The notes: generated by a model not told the origin, from the letters alone. Positions 1 to 8,978 are shown, counted from the stretch's first letter. The stretch is DNA of 64,000 nt from Pseudomonas sp. KUIN-1 (GCF_009176725.1 NZ_AP020337.1:1116001-1180000), one strand, 5' to 3'. Numbers and translations are program-made.

Positions 1-1
1 C

Positions 2-34
2 TGTACAGACTACGCCGTAGTTAAAACCTGTACA
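2..34. promoter_or_regulatory. Pair of TGTACA boxes upstream of the epimerase gene
   Basis: TGTACA occurs at 2-7 and again at 29-34, both as CTGTACA, 27 bp apart. The rest of 1-269 shows no convincing gene. Repeated boxes of this kind in a promoter region suggest a regulator site. In other pseudomonads MerR-type (LitR/CarH-like) regulator and photolyase genes lie next to this epimerase, so a light-responsive site is one possibility, but that is inference. The upstream gene is outside the window. Confidence 0.3.
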
Positions 35-269
35 ATCTTCTTGTTTGGTATAACTTGCAGTGGTTTTGCAATTTAGCGATTGAGTCACACTGCCACTGGC
101 AAGGTCGAACGGTTCAGCGACTCGGGCGAAGGCCTCGAGGCTGCGCTTCATTCTGCTGTGGCCTATGGTTCAGCTGACAGTTTCGTTTTCCGGACCAACG
201 TCACGGACAGCGTCACTGGTAAAAATAAGACTACTCAATTGTCACCTACGCCACGCGAGGTTATCTGCC

Positions 270-1172
270 ATGCACATATTGCTGACCGGTGGTACTGGTT
301 TGATAGGACGAGCGCTCTGCCGTTTCTGGTCTGCTCAAGGCCATGAATTGACGGTATGGAGCCGAACACCCGCCGATGTCGTCGAGCTGTGCGGCCCCTC
401 AGTGCGTGGCATTGCCAGCCTTGATGAGCTGGGCACGCAGCCGGTGGATGCAATCATCAATCTGGCAGGCGCGCCCATTGCGGATCGTCCCTGGACCCGC
501 AAGCGCCGTCTGTTGCTGTGGGAGAGTCGCGTCGGCCTGACCGAGCAACTGCTGAAATGGCTGGGCACTCGCGCGCAAAAACCTGCGCTGATGATTTCCG
601 GTTCCGCAGTCGGTTGGTACGGCGACAGTGGCGAGCGCGAAATCGACGAAACCTCGCTGCCTGCCAAGGAAGACTTTGCCAGCCAGCTGTGCAATGCCTG
701 GGAAGAAACCGCGCAACGTGCCGAGGCGCTGGGTGTGCGGGTGGTGCTGATACGCACGGGGCTGGTGCTGTCCGATCGTGCCGGTTTTCTGCAGCGTCTG
801 TTGCCCCCTTTCAAATTCGGCATGGGCGGGCCGATCGGTAACGGCAGGCAGTGGATGCCGTGGGTTCACATCCAGGATCAAATCGCCGCAATTGATTTTT
901 TGTTAAATCTGAATGAAGCAAAGGGTGCTTATAATGTTTGCGCGCCTTCACCGGTGCGCAATCGTCAGTTTGCCAAGACCCTGGCCGGCATTCTGCACCG
1001 ACCGGCGTTCATGCCCATGCCTGCGCTGGCCCTGAAGGTATTGCTGGGTGAGCTTTCGGTATTGCTGCTCGGTGGTCAGCGTGCGCGGCCGGAGCGTTTG
1101 CAGGAAGCTGGTTTTACATTCAAGTACACCGAACTCGACACCGCCCTGCAGGATTTGCTGGGTCGCCACTGA
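270..1172 (+). CDS. TIGR01777 family NAD(P)-binding epimerase (YfcH-like)
   Basis: A 300-residue extended short-chain dehydrogenase. The N-terminus MHILLTGGTGLIGRAL is the Rossmann dinucleotide-binding glycine motif, and SGSAVGWYGD in mid-protein matches the conserved segment of the TIGR01777/YfcH family. The C-terminal part holds the family's DUF1731-like region (ALKVLLGELSVLLLGGQRA). The ATG at 270 puts the Rossmann strand at residue 1; an earlier in-frame ATG at 165 would add an unrelated 35-residue tail. A GAGG lies about 9 nt upstream. The substrate is unknown for the family. It is followed after 27 bp by hemH on the same strand, an order conserved in Pseudomonas, so co-transcription is likely. 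Confidence 0.9.
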   Translation: MHILLTGGTGLIGRALCRFWSAQGHELTVWSRTPADVVELCGPSVRGIASLDELGTQPVDAIINLAGAPIADRPWTRKRRLLLWESRVGLTEQLLKWLGTRAQKPALMISGSAVGWYGDSGEREIDETSLPAKEDFASQLCNAWEETAQRAEALGVRVVLIRTGLVLSDRAGFLQRLLPPFKFGMGGPIGNGRQWMPWVHIQDQIAAIDFLLNLNEAKGAYNVCAPSPVRNRQFAKTLAGILHRPAFMPMPALALKVLLGELSVLLLGGQRARPERLQEAGFTFKYTELDTALQDLLGRH

Positions 1173-1199
1173 ACGCTGTTGAAATGAATAGGATGTTGC

Positions 1200-2222
1200 A
1201 TGACCGATCACGCTTTGTTGCTGGTCAATCTGGGTTCGCCTGCCTCTACTCAAGTGGCAGACGTGCGCAGCTACCTGAACCAGTTCCTGATGGATCCTTA
1301 TGTGATCGACCTGCCGTGGCCAGTGCGCAGGCTGTTGGTCTCGCTGATTCTGATCAAACGGCCAGAGCAGTCCGCACACGCCTATGCGTCCATCTGGTGG
1401 GATGAAGGTTCGCCTCTGGTGGTGCTGAGCAAGCGTCTGCAGCAGGCGATGAAAAAGGAGTGGTCGCACGGGCCGGTCGAGCTGGCCATGCGTTATGGCG
1501 AGCCGTCCATCGAAACCGTGCTGACGCGCCTGGCAGAGCAGGGCTTCAAGAAGGTCACCCTGGCGCCGCTGTATCCGCAGTTCGCCGACAGCACGGTGAC
1601 CACGGTCATTGAAGAAGCCAAACGTGTGGTGCGCGCCAAATCGTTGAAAATGCAGTTCTCGGTGCTGCAGCCGTTCTACGATCAGCCCGAGTACCTGAGT
1701 GCGCTGGTGGAAAGCGTGCGGCCGCATCTGGAGCAGCCTTACGACCATTTGCTGCTGAGCTTTCACGGTCTTCCCGAGCGGCACCTGCACAAGCTCGACC
1801 CGACCGGCAAGCATTGCCTGAAGGACGACTGCTGCATGACCGCCCCCGCCGAAGTGCTAGCCACCTGCTATCGCGCGCAGTGCATACATTCGGCGGCGGC
1901 ATTCGCCAAACGTATGGGCATTGCTGACGGCAAATGGTCGGTGTCGTTCCAGTCACGTCTGGGGCGTGCCAAGTGGATCGAACCCTACACCGAAGCGCAT
2001 CTGGACGAACTGGCGGCGAAAGGTGTGAAGAAGCTGCTGGTCATGTGTCCGGCGTTCGTGGCTGATTGCATCGAGACGCTGGAGGAGATCGGTGATCGCG
2101 GTGCCGAGCAGTTCAAGGAAGCGGGGGGAGAGGAACTGATTCTGATCCCTTGCCTGAACGACGACCCCAACTGGGCGAAAGAGTTGAACAGACTGTGCGA
2201 GCGTGCGCCGTTGATGTTGTAG
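1200..2222 (+). CDS. hemH: Ferrochelatase
   Basis: A 340-residue protein covering the whole ferrochelatase family. It inserts Fe2+ into protoporphyrin IX, the last step of protoheme synthesis, at the inner face of the cytoplasmic membrane. The N-terminus ([12 protein letters not shown]) and the [13 protein letters not shown] segment with the catalytic His are diagnostic, as are SFQSRLG and the C-terminal [15 protein letters not shown] block. An AGGAT sits 5 nt before the ATG at 1200. It is probably read through from the epimerase gene. A dispersed palindromic repeat begins 25 bp after the stop. Confidence 0.97.
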   Translation: MTDHALLLVNLGSPASTQVADVRSYLNQFLMDPYVIDLPWPVRRLLVSLILIKRPEQSAHAYASIWWDEGSPLVVLSKRLQQAMKKEWSHGPVELAMRYGEPSIETVLTRLAEQGFKKVTLAPLYPQFADSTVTTVIEEAKRVVRAKSLKMQFSVLQPFYDQPEYLSALVESVRPHLEQPYDHLLLSFHGLPERHLHKLDPTGKHCLKDDCCMTAPAEVLATCYRAQCIHSAAAFAKRMGIADGKWSVSFQSRLGRAKWIEPYTEAHLDELAAKGVKKLLVMCPAFVADCIETLEEIGDRGAEQFKEAGGEELILIPCLNDDPNWAKELNRLCERAPLML

Positions 2223-2246
2223 TGCTGCGAACGCCAGGGTGGTGGT

Positions 2247-2380
2247 GATCGTTCCTACGCTCCGCGTAGGAATGCATTTCGTGACGCTCCGCGTCACAAA
2301 TCTGCGCTGCACCGCACATTCAGGATCGGACGCAGAGCGTCCAGAACTGCATGCCAACGCGGAGCGTTGGCACGATGGTC
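2247..2380. repeat. Composite dispersed palindromic repeat, copy A
   Basis: The stretch is built of consecutive small palindromes: CTACGCTCCGCGTAGG, GTGACGCTCCGCGTCAC, GGACGCAGAGCGTCC and GCCAACGCGGAGCGTTGGC. The same modules recur near 6029, 12736, 18184, 39257 and 49958, always between genes. Here it separates the convergent hemH and uraA genes. Confidence 0.85.
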
Positions 2381-2399
2381 AAGCCCACTCCCGGCAGGA

Positions 2400-3677
2400 T
2401 TACGGCAACTGATCATCCAGTTGCTTGTTCTTCCAGCTGTCATTGCCCGGCAGGATCAGGTTCAGGGCGATGGCGGTCACGGCGCACAGGGCGATGCCCT
2501 TCAGGCCGAAATCGTTCGGGCCGTTGCCGGTGCCGATCAATACGCCGCCGATCCCGAATACCAGGGTGACCGAGACAATCACCAGATTGCGCGCTTCGGC
2601 CAGGTCGATCTTGTGGCGGATCAGGGTGTTCATGCCCACTGCGGCAATCGAACCGAACAGCAGACATAGAATGCCGCCCATCACCGGCACCGGAATGCTC
2701 TGCAGCAGCGCGCCGAACTTGCCGATGAACGCCAGTGTGATCGCAAAGAACGACGCCCAGATCATGATCTGCGGGTTGTAATTCTTGGTCAGCATCACCG
2801 CGCCAGTCACTTCGGCGTAAGTGGTATTGGGCGGGCCGCCGAACAGACCCGCTGCGGTGGTGGCGATGCCGTCGCCGAACAGCGTGCGGTGCAGGCCCGG
2901 CTTTTTCAGGTAATCGCGTCCGGTCACACTGCCGACTGCAATCACGCCGCCGATGTGCTCGATGGCCGGGGCCAGGGCCACCGGAACAATGAACAGTATC
3001 GCCTGCCAGTTGAATTCCGGTGCGGTGAAGTGCGGCAAGGCCAGCCAGGCGGCGTCAGCGATTTTTTTGGTATCGACCACACCAAAGTAGAACGACAGCG
3101 CGAAGCCCACCAGCACGCCGGAGATGATCGGCACCAGACGGAAAATGCCTTTGCCGAACACCGCCACGATCAGCGTGGTCAGCAGGGCGGGCATCGAAAT
3201 CAGCATGGCGGTCTGATAAGGAATCAACTGCACGCCATCGCCGGACTTGCCCATCGCCATGTTGGCTGCAATCGGGGCCATGGCCAGGCCGATGGAGATG
3301 ATGACCGGCCCGATCACCACGGGAGGCAGCAGGCGATCAATGAAACCGGTGCCCTTGATCTTCACCGCCAGACCGAGAAAGGTATACACAAAGCCTGCCG
3401 CCATGACGCCGCCCATGGTCGCGGCCAGACCGAACTGGCCCTTGGCGAGGATGATCGGGGTGATGAAGGCAAAGCTCGAGGCCAGAAAGACCGGCACCTG
3501 ACGCCCGGTGACGATCTGGAACAGCAGCGTGCCCAGGCCTGCGGTGAACAGCGCCACGTTCGGATCGAGCCCGGTGATCAGCGGCATCAGCACCAGCGCG
3601 CCAAAGGCCACGAAGAGCATTTGCGCGCCGGATAAAATCGTGCGCCACAGTGGATCGTTGAACTCCTGCTGCGTCAT
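2400..3677 (-). CDS. uraA: Uracil permease (NCS2 family)
   Basis: A 425-residue hydrophobic protein of the nucleobase:cation symporter-2 family, importing uracil across the inner membrane with protons. Repeated membrane segments run through the chain. The family signature around substrate-binding glutamates is visible in APAIEHIGGVIAVG and FGGPPNTTYAEVTGAV. The start MTQQEFNDPLWR at 3677 is preferred because it lies 4 bp after the upp stop; an upstream in-frame start would overlap upp. It forms an upp-uraA operon, so imported uracil is immediately phosphoribosylated and trapped. The C-terminal residues after the last helix are polar, as usual in the family. Confidence 0.95.
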   Translation of the reverse strand: MTQQEFNDPLWRTILSGAQMLFVAFGALVLMPLITGLDPNVALFTAGLGTLLFQIVTGRQVPVFLASSFAFITPIILAKGQFGLAATMGGVMAAGFVYTFLGLAVKIKGTGFIDRLLPPVVIGPVIISIGLAMAPIAANMAMGKSGDGVQLIPYQTAMLISMPALLTTLIVAVFGKGIFRLVPIISGVLVGFALSFYFGVVDTKKIADAAWLALPHFTAPEFNWQAILFIVPVALAPAIEHIGGVIAVGSVTGRDYLKKPGLHRTLFGDGIATTAAGLFGGPPNTTYAEVTGAVMLTKNYNPQIMIWASFFAITLAFIGKFGALLQSIPVPVMGGILCLLFGSIAAVGMNTLIRHKIDLAEARNLVIVSVTLVFGIGGVLIGTGNGPNDFGLKGIALCAVTAIALNLILPGNDSWKNKQLDDQLP

Positions 3678-3681
3678 CGGG

Positions 3682-4320
3682 TTACGCGTCCTTCTGTTTG
3701 GTGCCGAAAATCTTGTCACCGGCATCGCCCAGGCCCGGAATGATGTAGCCGTGTTCGTTTAGACGCTCGTCGACGGAAGCGGTGTAGATCATCACGTCCG
3801 GGTGCGCCTTCTCTACGGCAGCGATGCCTTCGGGCGCCGCGACCAGGACCATGGCGCGGATTTCCTTGCAGCCGGCCTTCTTCAGCAGATCGATGGTGGC
3901 GACCATCGAGCTGCCGGTGGCCAGCATCGGGTCGATGATCATTGCCAGGCGCTCGTCGATTTCCGGGACCAGTTTTTCCAGGTAGGTGTGCGCCTGCAGG
4001 GTTTCTTCGTTGCGGGCCACGCCGACCGCGCTGACCTTGGCGCCCGGAATCAGGCTGAGCACGCCGTCCAGCATGCCGATACCGGCGCGCAGAATCGGCA
4101 CGACAGTGATTTTCTTGCCCGCGATCTTCTCGACTGACACCGTACCGGCCCAGCCTTGAATGTCGTAGTTTTCCAGCGTCAGGTCGGCGGTGGCTTCATA
4201 GGTCAGCAGCGCGCCGACTTCCTGAGCCAGCTCGCGGAAATTCTTGGTGCTGATGTCGGCGCGGCGCATAAGGCCGAGCTTGTGGCGGATCAGTGGGTGA
4301 CGGATCTCACGAATGGGCAT
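3682..4320 (-). CDS. upp: Uracil phosphoribosyltransferase
   Basis: A 212-residue cytosolic enzyme making UMP from uracil and PRPP. The PRPP-binding loop is seen as [18 protein letters not shown], and the C-terminal uracil-binding [17 protein letters not shown] is typical. The start [19 protein letters not shown] is the canonical family N-terminus. It is the first gene of an operon with uraA and diverges from hpt across a 207-bp gap that must hold both promoters. Confidence 0.97.
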   Translation of the reverse strand: MPIREIRHPLIRHKLGLMRRADISTKNFRELAQEVGALLTYEATADLTLENYDIQGWAGTVSVEKIAGKKITVVPILRAGIGMLDGVLSLIPGAKVSAVGVARNEETLQAHTYLEKLVPEIDERLAMIIDPMLATGSSMVATIDLLKKAGCKEIRAMVLVAAPEGIAAVEKAHPDVMIYTASVDERLNEHGYIIPGLGDAGDKIFGTKQKDA

Positions 4321-4527
4321 GGGGAAAGGCTCCAGCGGGGCAAAAATCGGTCTAGGTTAATCTATTCGGCACTGACTGTCTTAAAGCACATGCAGTATCG
4401 TTACGAAGCTTCGACGTTCGCGGCTTTTGCAAGACACTCGCAACGTTAGTCCAGAATCACTTGCTCTGGCTTGAACGGATGCGTACCTTTGCCCGCTTTT
4501 CTCAAACTGCCTTACCTGGAGAGCGTC

Positions 4528-5085
4528 ATGTCCGCTGATCTCGAGCATATCCGTCAAGTCATGCGCGAAGCTGACTGCCTGTACACCGAGGCCGAAGTGG
4601 ATGCGGCCATTGCCCGCGTCGGCGCGCAGATCAATGCCGAACTGGCCGAGCGCAATCCTGTCGTGTTCTGCGTCATGAATGGCGGCCTGATTTTCTCCGG
4701 CAAGCTGCTCACCCATCTGAACTTCCCGCTGGAAGCGTCCTACCTGCACGCGACGCGTTATCGCAACGAAACCACCGGCGGCGATCTGTTCTGGAAAGCC
4801 AAGCCGGAAGTCTCGTTCATGGACCGTGACGTGCTGATCATCGACGACATCCTCGATGAAGGCCACACCCTGGGCGCCATCATCGACTTCTGTAAACACG
4901 CCGGTGCCCGCGCTGTGCACACGGCCGTGCTGATCGACAAGGACCACGACCGCAAGGCTCGCCCGGACCTGAAAGCCGACTACGTCGGCCTGCCGTGCAT
5001 CGACCGTTATATCTTCGGCTTCGGTATGGACTACAAAGGTTACTGGCGTAATGCTGCCGGTATCTATGCGGTCAAAGGGATGTAA
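4528..5085 (+). CDS. hpt: Hypoxanthine-guanine phosphoribosyltransferase
   Basis: A 185-residue type I phosphoribosyltransferase converting hypoxanthine/guanine and PRPP to IMP/GMP. The PRPP loop VLIIDDILDEGHTLGAI is present, as are the N-terminal FCVMNGGLIFSGKLL block and the C-terminal YIFGFGMDYKGYWRN. The ATG at 4528 follows GGAGAGCGTC. An upstream in-frame ATG at 4471 would add a 19-residue hydrophobic tail and is less likely. It diverges from upp-uraA, so purine and pyrimidine salvage sit back to back. Confidence 0.95.
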   Translation: MSADLEHIRQVMREADCLYTEAEVDAAIARVGAQINAELAERNPVVFCVMNGGLIFSGKLLTHLNFPLEASYLHATRYRNETTGGDLFWKAKPEVSFMDRDVLIIDDILDEGHTLGAIIDFCKHAGARAVHTAVLIDKDHDRKARPDLKADYVGLPCIDRYIFGFGMDYKGYWRNAAGIYAVKGM

Positions 5086-5151
5086 GGCATTCTGACGGCC
5101 GCTTCTGCGAACAGGGGCGGTCGTCGATTGGCAATTATATGGAAACCCTCA

Positions 5152-5655
5152 ATGAAGCTACTGATTCCCGGCGCCGTAGCGTTGGTGCTGTTGTCTGGTC
5201 TGGCCGTTGCCGCACCTGCTGCGCCGGTATCGGCCAGCCCCATGCACGATCAATACCTGCCGCCTGACGACCTGAGCCTGCGCGATGGTGTGCCCGAGCA
5301 GCAACAGTTGATGCGGGTCACCGAGTACACCATCGTTGCCGGTAACCAGCGGCAATCGAGTCAGCAGCCGATTCCGGTCACCTCGCCCTTGTCGCTGCGC
5401 CTCAAGGGCAAGTCGCTGAACAAGGGCGCATCCATCTCCCAGGTGCTCGTGCACTTCGATGGCGGTGATAGCAAAAGCCTTAAAAAGCCGACCTATGATG
5501 AGCCGTCGCGCACGTTGACGCTGTATTACCCGCTGTCCCAGTACCGCGTGCTGGTGGACTTGCTGCGCAACGAGAAGGTCTATTGCCAGTTCCTCAGTTA
5601 TGCCAACGGACACATCTGGGCTGATCTGCACACCACCTCTGCACGTGCGCGTTGA
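5152..5655 (+). CDS. Secreted hypothetical protein
   Basis: A 167-residue protein with a Sec-type signal peptide (MKLLIPGAVALVLLSGLAVA followed by APAAP), so it is probably periplasmic. The mature part has no motif I recognise; it is rich in beta-type alternation (TLTLYYPLSQYRVLVDLL) with one cysteine. A TTG at 5128 is an alternative start, but the ATG at 5152 puts the signal peptide at the N-terminus. It lies 66 bp after hpt and 66 bp before the next gene on the same strand, which matches the hpt-neighbour order in other pseudomonads. Confidence 0.75.
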   Translation: MKLLIPGAVALVLLSGLAVAAPAAPVSASPMHDQYLPPDDLSLRDGVPEQQQLMRVTEYTIVAGNQRQSSQQPIPVTSPLSLRLKGKSLNKGASISQVLVHFDGGDSKSLKKPTYDEPSRTLTLYYPLSQYRVLVDLLRNEKVYCQFLSYANGHIWADLHTTSARAR

Positions 5656-5721
5656 GCGCGGCGCTCGCCGGAGGGTAAACTGCCCGCCCGTGAAAGTGTC
5701 TGCGACCTGCTGGAGCCTGTA

Positions 5722-6009
5722 ATGCGTAAAGATAAGAAGCAGTTGATTGGCGATGAGATCGGCGATGAGCAGATCAAACTGTTCCTCGACTTCGAGCCGT
5801 ATGATGCTACCTCGCCGTCGCTGCACAAGTTGATCAAGGCTTATCGTGGGCTGCGCATCAACGATTTCGAACGCTTTCTGGTGTTCTTCAAGGAAGCGGG
5901 CCATGACTTCGATGGCAAGGACGAGCACGGCAACGACTTCATCGCCCTGATCAAGGATCAGCGCAATGCTGATGAGTACATCGAACTGATCGAAAAAGCC
6001 CGTACGTAA
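5722..6009 (+). CDS. PA4642-like conserved small protein
   Basis: A 95-residue acidic soluble protein starting MRKDKKQLIGDEIGDEQIKL. I recognise it as the small conserved protein that sits near hpt and mqo in Pseudomonas (PA4642 type). No catalytic motif is visible; the C-terminus (DEYIELIEKA) looks helical. Its function is unknown. The short distance to the preceding gene suggests shared transcription. Confidence 0.75.
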   Translation: MRKDKKQLIGDEIGDEQIKLFLDFEPYDATSPSLHKLIKAYRGLRINDFERFLVFFKEAGHDFDGKDEHGNDFIALIKDQRNADEYIELIEKART

Positions 6010-6028
6010 TTGCCGTTTGACTGTCGTG

Positions 6029-6090
6029 CCAATGCTCCGCATTGCCAGAGCTGGACGCAGAGCGTCCGGAACGGCATTCCCACGCGGAGC
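6029..6090. repeat. Composite dispersed palindromic repeat, copy B (partial)
   Basis: It contains GTGCCAATGCTCCGCATTGCCA, then GGACGCAGAGCGTCC, then a GGCATTCCCACGCGGAGC module. These match copies A, D and E but are fewer. It lies between two convergent genes. Confidence 0.75.
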
Positions 6091-6158
6091 TCTCAGTCGT
6101 TATACACACGTCCTAGAGCGCCCGGAATAACGGGCTTCCGAGCTTCTGCCCAGAGGGC

Positions 6159-6248
6159 GTGGGAGCGAACTTGTTCGCGAAGACGGTGTTTTAGTCGATG
6201 CATTTTCGGCGATTATACGACCCCCTTCGCGAACAAGTTCGCTCCCAC
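6159..6248. repeat. REP-type inverted repeat pair with 24-bp perfect arms
   Basis: The arm at 6159-6182 (begins GTGGGAGCGAACTTGTTCGC) is the exact reverse complement of 6225-6248, with a 42-bp AT-richer spacer between. This has the form of two head-to-head REP units (BIME-like). A single related unit is at 39437-39460. The position is between convergent genes. Confidence 0.85.
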
Positions 6249-6319
6249 GGCCTTCGGCCAGAATCAAAAACAGACTTGCGTATAACACTGAGCGCAAAGC
6301 GTGAGGACGAACGCTGCAG

Positions 6320-7153
6320 TCACTTGCGTGCCTGATACGCCTTGCCGTAATGCCGCTCCAGTCGTGACTGCAACAACTCCAGCCCGATCGACATGATCCA
6401 GTACAGCACCGCCGCGGTGGTCAGCATTTCGATGTATCGATAGCTGGAGCGGCCGTAAGACTGCGCGAGAAACATCACTTCCCAGACGCCCATCACTGAA
6501 ATCAGGGAAGAGTCCTTGAGCATGGAGATGAACTGGTTGGTGGTCGGCGGAATGATCGTGCGCATGGCCTGGGGCAGGGTGACGCGCCAGAAGATCTGCG
6601 TCGGGCGCAGCGCCAGGGCCAGTGCGGCTTCACGCTGCCCGACGGAGACACCGATGATACCGGCACGGAAAATCTCGCTCAGGTACGCCCCGTAGTTGAG
6701 CGACAGCGCGATCACTCCTGCCGTGATGGCTCCGGGCACGATGCCAAGTTGTGGCAGACCGAGATAGATCAACAGGATCTGGATCAGCAGCGGCGTGCCA
6801 CGAAAGAACGAGGCGTAGAAGCTGGCGATGCCAAACGCCACTGCGCTGCTGGAGAGCCGTGCGAGTGCCGTGACAAAGCCAAGCACGACCGAGACCACGA
6901 TCGAGCACACTGACACGAACAATGTCAGCGCCGCTCCCTGCAGAAAGCCGTTGGGGGCCATATGCAGCCCGATCAGGTTCGGCAGCTTGTCGAGGATGAT
7001 CGACAGCTTCAGATCGAAGCTCAGGAAGAAGCCGGCGAACAGCACGAACATGACCAGCCAGGTCAGGTAAAGCCGCGTACGGAAGCCGAAAACTCGCTTG
7101 AGCAGGCTCTGCTCGGCCTGCTCGGGTGGGCGCTGGGGCTGAAAGGAAGTCAT
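6320..7153 (-). CDS. Amino-acid ABC transporter permease (HisM/GlnP type)
   Basis: A 277-residue inner-membrane permease. Several hydrophobic helices are present. The ABC-binding EAA loop is seen as GQREAALALALRPTQIFWRVTLPQ in mid-protein, split here as GQREAALALAL and LRPTQIFWRVTLPQ. The family-typical NYGAYLSEIFRAGI precedes it. The start overlaps the stop of the binding-protein gene by 4 bp (ATGA), so the two are translationally coupled. No ATPase gene lies beside them; a shared ATPase elsewhere is likely. Substrate unknown, possibly a methionine-related compound given the divergent homocysteine methyltransferase (inference). Confidence 0.9.
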   Translation of the reverse strand: MTSFQPQRPPEQAEQSLLKRVFGFRTRLYLTWLVMFVLFAGFFLSFDLKLSIILDKLPNLIGLHMAPNGFLQGAALTLFVSVCSIVVSVVLGFVTALARLSSSAVAFGIASFYASFFRGTPLLIQILLIYLGLPQLGIVPGAITAGVIALSLNYGAYLSEIFRAGIIGVSVGQREAALALALRPTQIFWRVTLPQAMRTIIPPTTNQFISMLKDSSLISVMGVWEVMFLAQSYGRSSYRYIEMLTTAAVLYWIMSIGLELLQSRLERHYGKAYQARK

Positions 7154-7971
7154 TTGCTGATGTCAGCACCGATCCACTTTTGCGACAGCTTGCTCAGGGT
7201 GCCGTCGCTCTTGAGTTCGGCGAAGACTTCGCGAACCTTGGCGTCCCATTCCGGATCGTCTTTTTCGATGGCCACGGAATTGGGTTCCTCATACAGCGAC
7301 TCGCCCGCCAGTTTGAAGCGCTTGTCCTGATCCAGACGCGGTTTTGCGGTCACCAGATTGGTCAGTATCGCGTCCAGCCGCTTGCCAGCGCCCAGCCCAA
7401 GGTCTTGAAAGGCCACGTTGTCGTTGTCGTACGGGGCGATCTGTACGTCTTCGAACGGGTACTGCAGGGGCTTGTCTTCGGCGCCATCGATGACCAGGTT
7501 CTTGTTCAGGTAACTTTCGTAGCTGGAGGCGCTAGTCAGGCCGACTTTCTTGCCGCTCAGGTCCTTGGCCGAATGGATACGATCATCCGAGGCGTTGACC
7601 ACGATCACTGCAGGCGAGGCGTAGTACTCGACCGGGAAGTTGAACACTTCGGCGCGGGCCTTGCTCGGTGTCATCGAGCAGACGCAGATGTCATAACGTC
7701 CGCTCCAGTGGCCCGCGGCGATCACGTCCCAGGACGGTGTTTCGAGGCGCAACTTGACGCCCAGTTTCTGCGCCACGGCCTTGGCGACGTCGACATCAAA
7801 GCCGTCCAGTTCATTCTTGTCATTCAGGAAAGAGAAGGGCGGGTAACTTTCCATGAGGACGTTGACCAGCTCTTTGTTTTTCTGCACGCGATCCAGCGTG
7901 GCGCCGGCCAGAACTTGCGTGGAGGCTGCCAGAGTGACCAGGCCGATGCCCAGCAGAGCGCGATAATTCAC
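7150..7971 (-). CDS. Periplasmic amino-acid-type solute-binding protein (SBP family 3)
   Basis: A 273-residue periplasmic protein with a signal peptide (MNYRALLGIGLVTLAAST, cleaved near VLAG). The ESYPPFSFLNDKNELDGFDV stretch and DVAKAVAQKLGV are the SBP_bac_3 N-lobe signature. WDVIAAGHWSGRYDI and SMTPSKARAEVFNF complete it. It precedes and overlaps the permease gene. It is transcribed away from the homocysteine methyltransferase gene, with palindromes in the shared promoter region. Confidence 0.92.
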   Translation of the reverse strand: MNYRALLGIGLVTLAASTQVLAGATLDRVQKNKELVNVLMESYPPFSFLNDKNELDGFDVDVAKAVAQKLGVKLRLETPSWDVIAAGHWSGRYDICVCSMTPSKARAEVFNFPVEYYASPAVIVVNASDDRIHSAKDLSGKKVGLTSASSYESYLNKNLVIDGAEDKPLQYPFEDVQIAPYDNDNVAFQDLGLGAGKRLDAILTNLVTAKPRLDQDKRFKLAGESLYEEPNSVAIEKDDPEWDAKVREVFAELKSDGTLSKLSQKWIGADISK

Positions 7972-8012
7972 AGATATCCCCTGAAAAAGTGTTTGTAGTT
8001 TGATGAAAGGGC

Positions 8013-8051
8013 CGTATTAAATACGTTATACAAGACTGACTCATAATGAGT
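8013..8051. promoter_or_regulatory. Two 13-bp palindromes in a divergent promoter region
   Basis: CGTATTAAATACG at 8013-8025 and ACTCATAATGAGT at 8039-8051 are both perfect odd-length palindromes, with centres 26 bp apart. They fill the 110-bp gap between the binding-protein gene and the methyltransferase gene. They could be operators for a regulator controlling both directions; which one is unknown. Confidence 0.45.
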
Positions 8052-8081
8052 TTTTTTCATATACATATAAGCAGATCACAT

Positions 8082-8978
8082 ATGACGCAAGGCACAACTG
8101 TAATTCTCGATGGCGGCATGGGCCGTGAACTGCAGCGTCGCGGAGCCCCGTTCCGCCAGCCTGAATGGTCGGCTCTGGCATTGAGTGAAGCACCCGAAGC
8201 GGTGAGTGCGGTACACGCCGCTTATATCGAAAGTGGTGCTCAGGTCATCACCAGTAACAGCTACGCCGTCGTGCCGTTTCATATTGGTGAAGAGCGTTTT
8301 GCCCGTGAAGGTCAGGCATTGGCAGCGCTGGCCGGGCAACTGGCGCGCGAATCGGCCGATGCTTCTGGCGGACGCGCCCGGGTAGCGGGCTCCATTCCGC
8401 CGCTGTTCGGTTCCTATCGCCCTGACCTGTATCAGCCTGAACTGGCTGCCAACGTTCTGAAACCACTGGTTGCCGGGCTGTCGCCGTATGTCGACCTGTG
8501 GCTGGCCGAAACCCAGAGCTGCATTCTCGAAGCGCAGACCATCCGCGCCGGGCTGCCCAATGACAGCAAACCGTTCTGGCTGTCCTTCACCCTGCAGGAT
8601 GAAGACACTGACGAGGTTCCGCGCCTGCGCTCAGGCGAGCCGGTCGCCGACGCCGCCAGTGCTGCCGCAGCAATGGGTGTCGCCACGCTGCTGTTCAACT
8701 GCAGCCAGCCAGAGGTGATCGGTGGCGCAATCGATGCGGCGCGTGAGGTGTTCACGTCGCTGAACGTCGACATTGCCATCGGCGCCTATGCCAACGCCTT
8801 CCCGCCGCAACCCAAGGACGCCACCGCCAACGACGGCCTGGATGAGCTGCGTGAAGACCTTGACCCGCAGGGCTATCAGCAGTGGGCGGCAGACTGGGTC
8901 AAGCGCGGCGCCACGCACATTGGCGGCTGCTGCGGGATTGGCCCCGAGCACATTGCCGTACTGTCCAGAAGCCTCTGA
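8082..8978 (+). CDS. mmuM: Homocysteine S-methyltransferase
   Basis: A 298-residue cytosolic enzyme that methylates homocysteine to methionine, in this family usually with S-methylmethionine as donor. The N-terminal ILDGGMGRELQRRG and the zinc site (a Cys in LLFNCSQPE and the pair in HIGGCCGIGPEH) are clear. The ATG at 8082 begins MTQGTTVILDGG; the earlier ATG at 8046 would add a tail and overlaps a palindrome. The divergent ABC genes may import its substrate. A strong terminator follows 24 bp after the stop. Confidence 0.9.
   Translation: MTQGTTVILDGGMGRELQRRGAPFRQPEWSALALSEAPEAVSAVHAAYIESGAQVITSNSYAVVPFHIGEERFAREGQALAALAGQLARESADASGGRARVAGSIPPLFGSYRPDLYQPELAANVLKPLVAGLSPYVDLWLAETQSCILEAQTIRAGLPNDSKPFWLSFTLQDEDTDEVPRLRSGEPVADAASAAAAMGVATLLFNCSQPEVIGGAIDAAREVFTSLNVDIAIGAYANAFPPQPKDATANDGLDELREDLDPQGYQQWAADWVKRGATHIGGCCGIGPEHIAVLSRSL

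Noticed and set aside
80..346. 88-codon frame before the epimerase gene
   Set aside because: It overlaps the epimerase start in another frame, has no ribosome site, and its amino-acid pattern is not protein-like.
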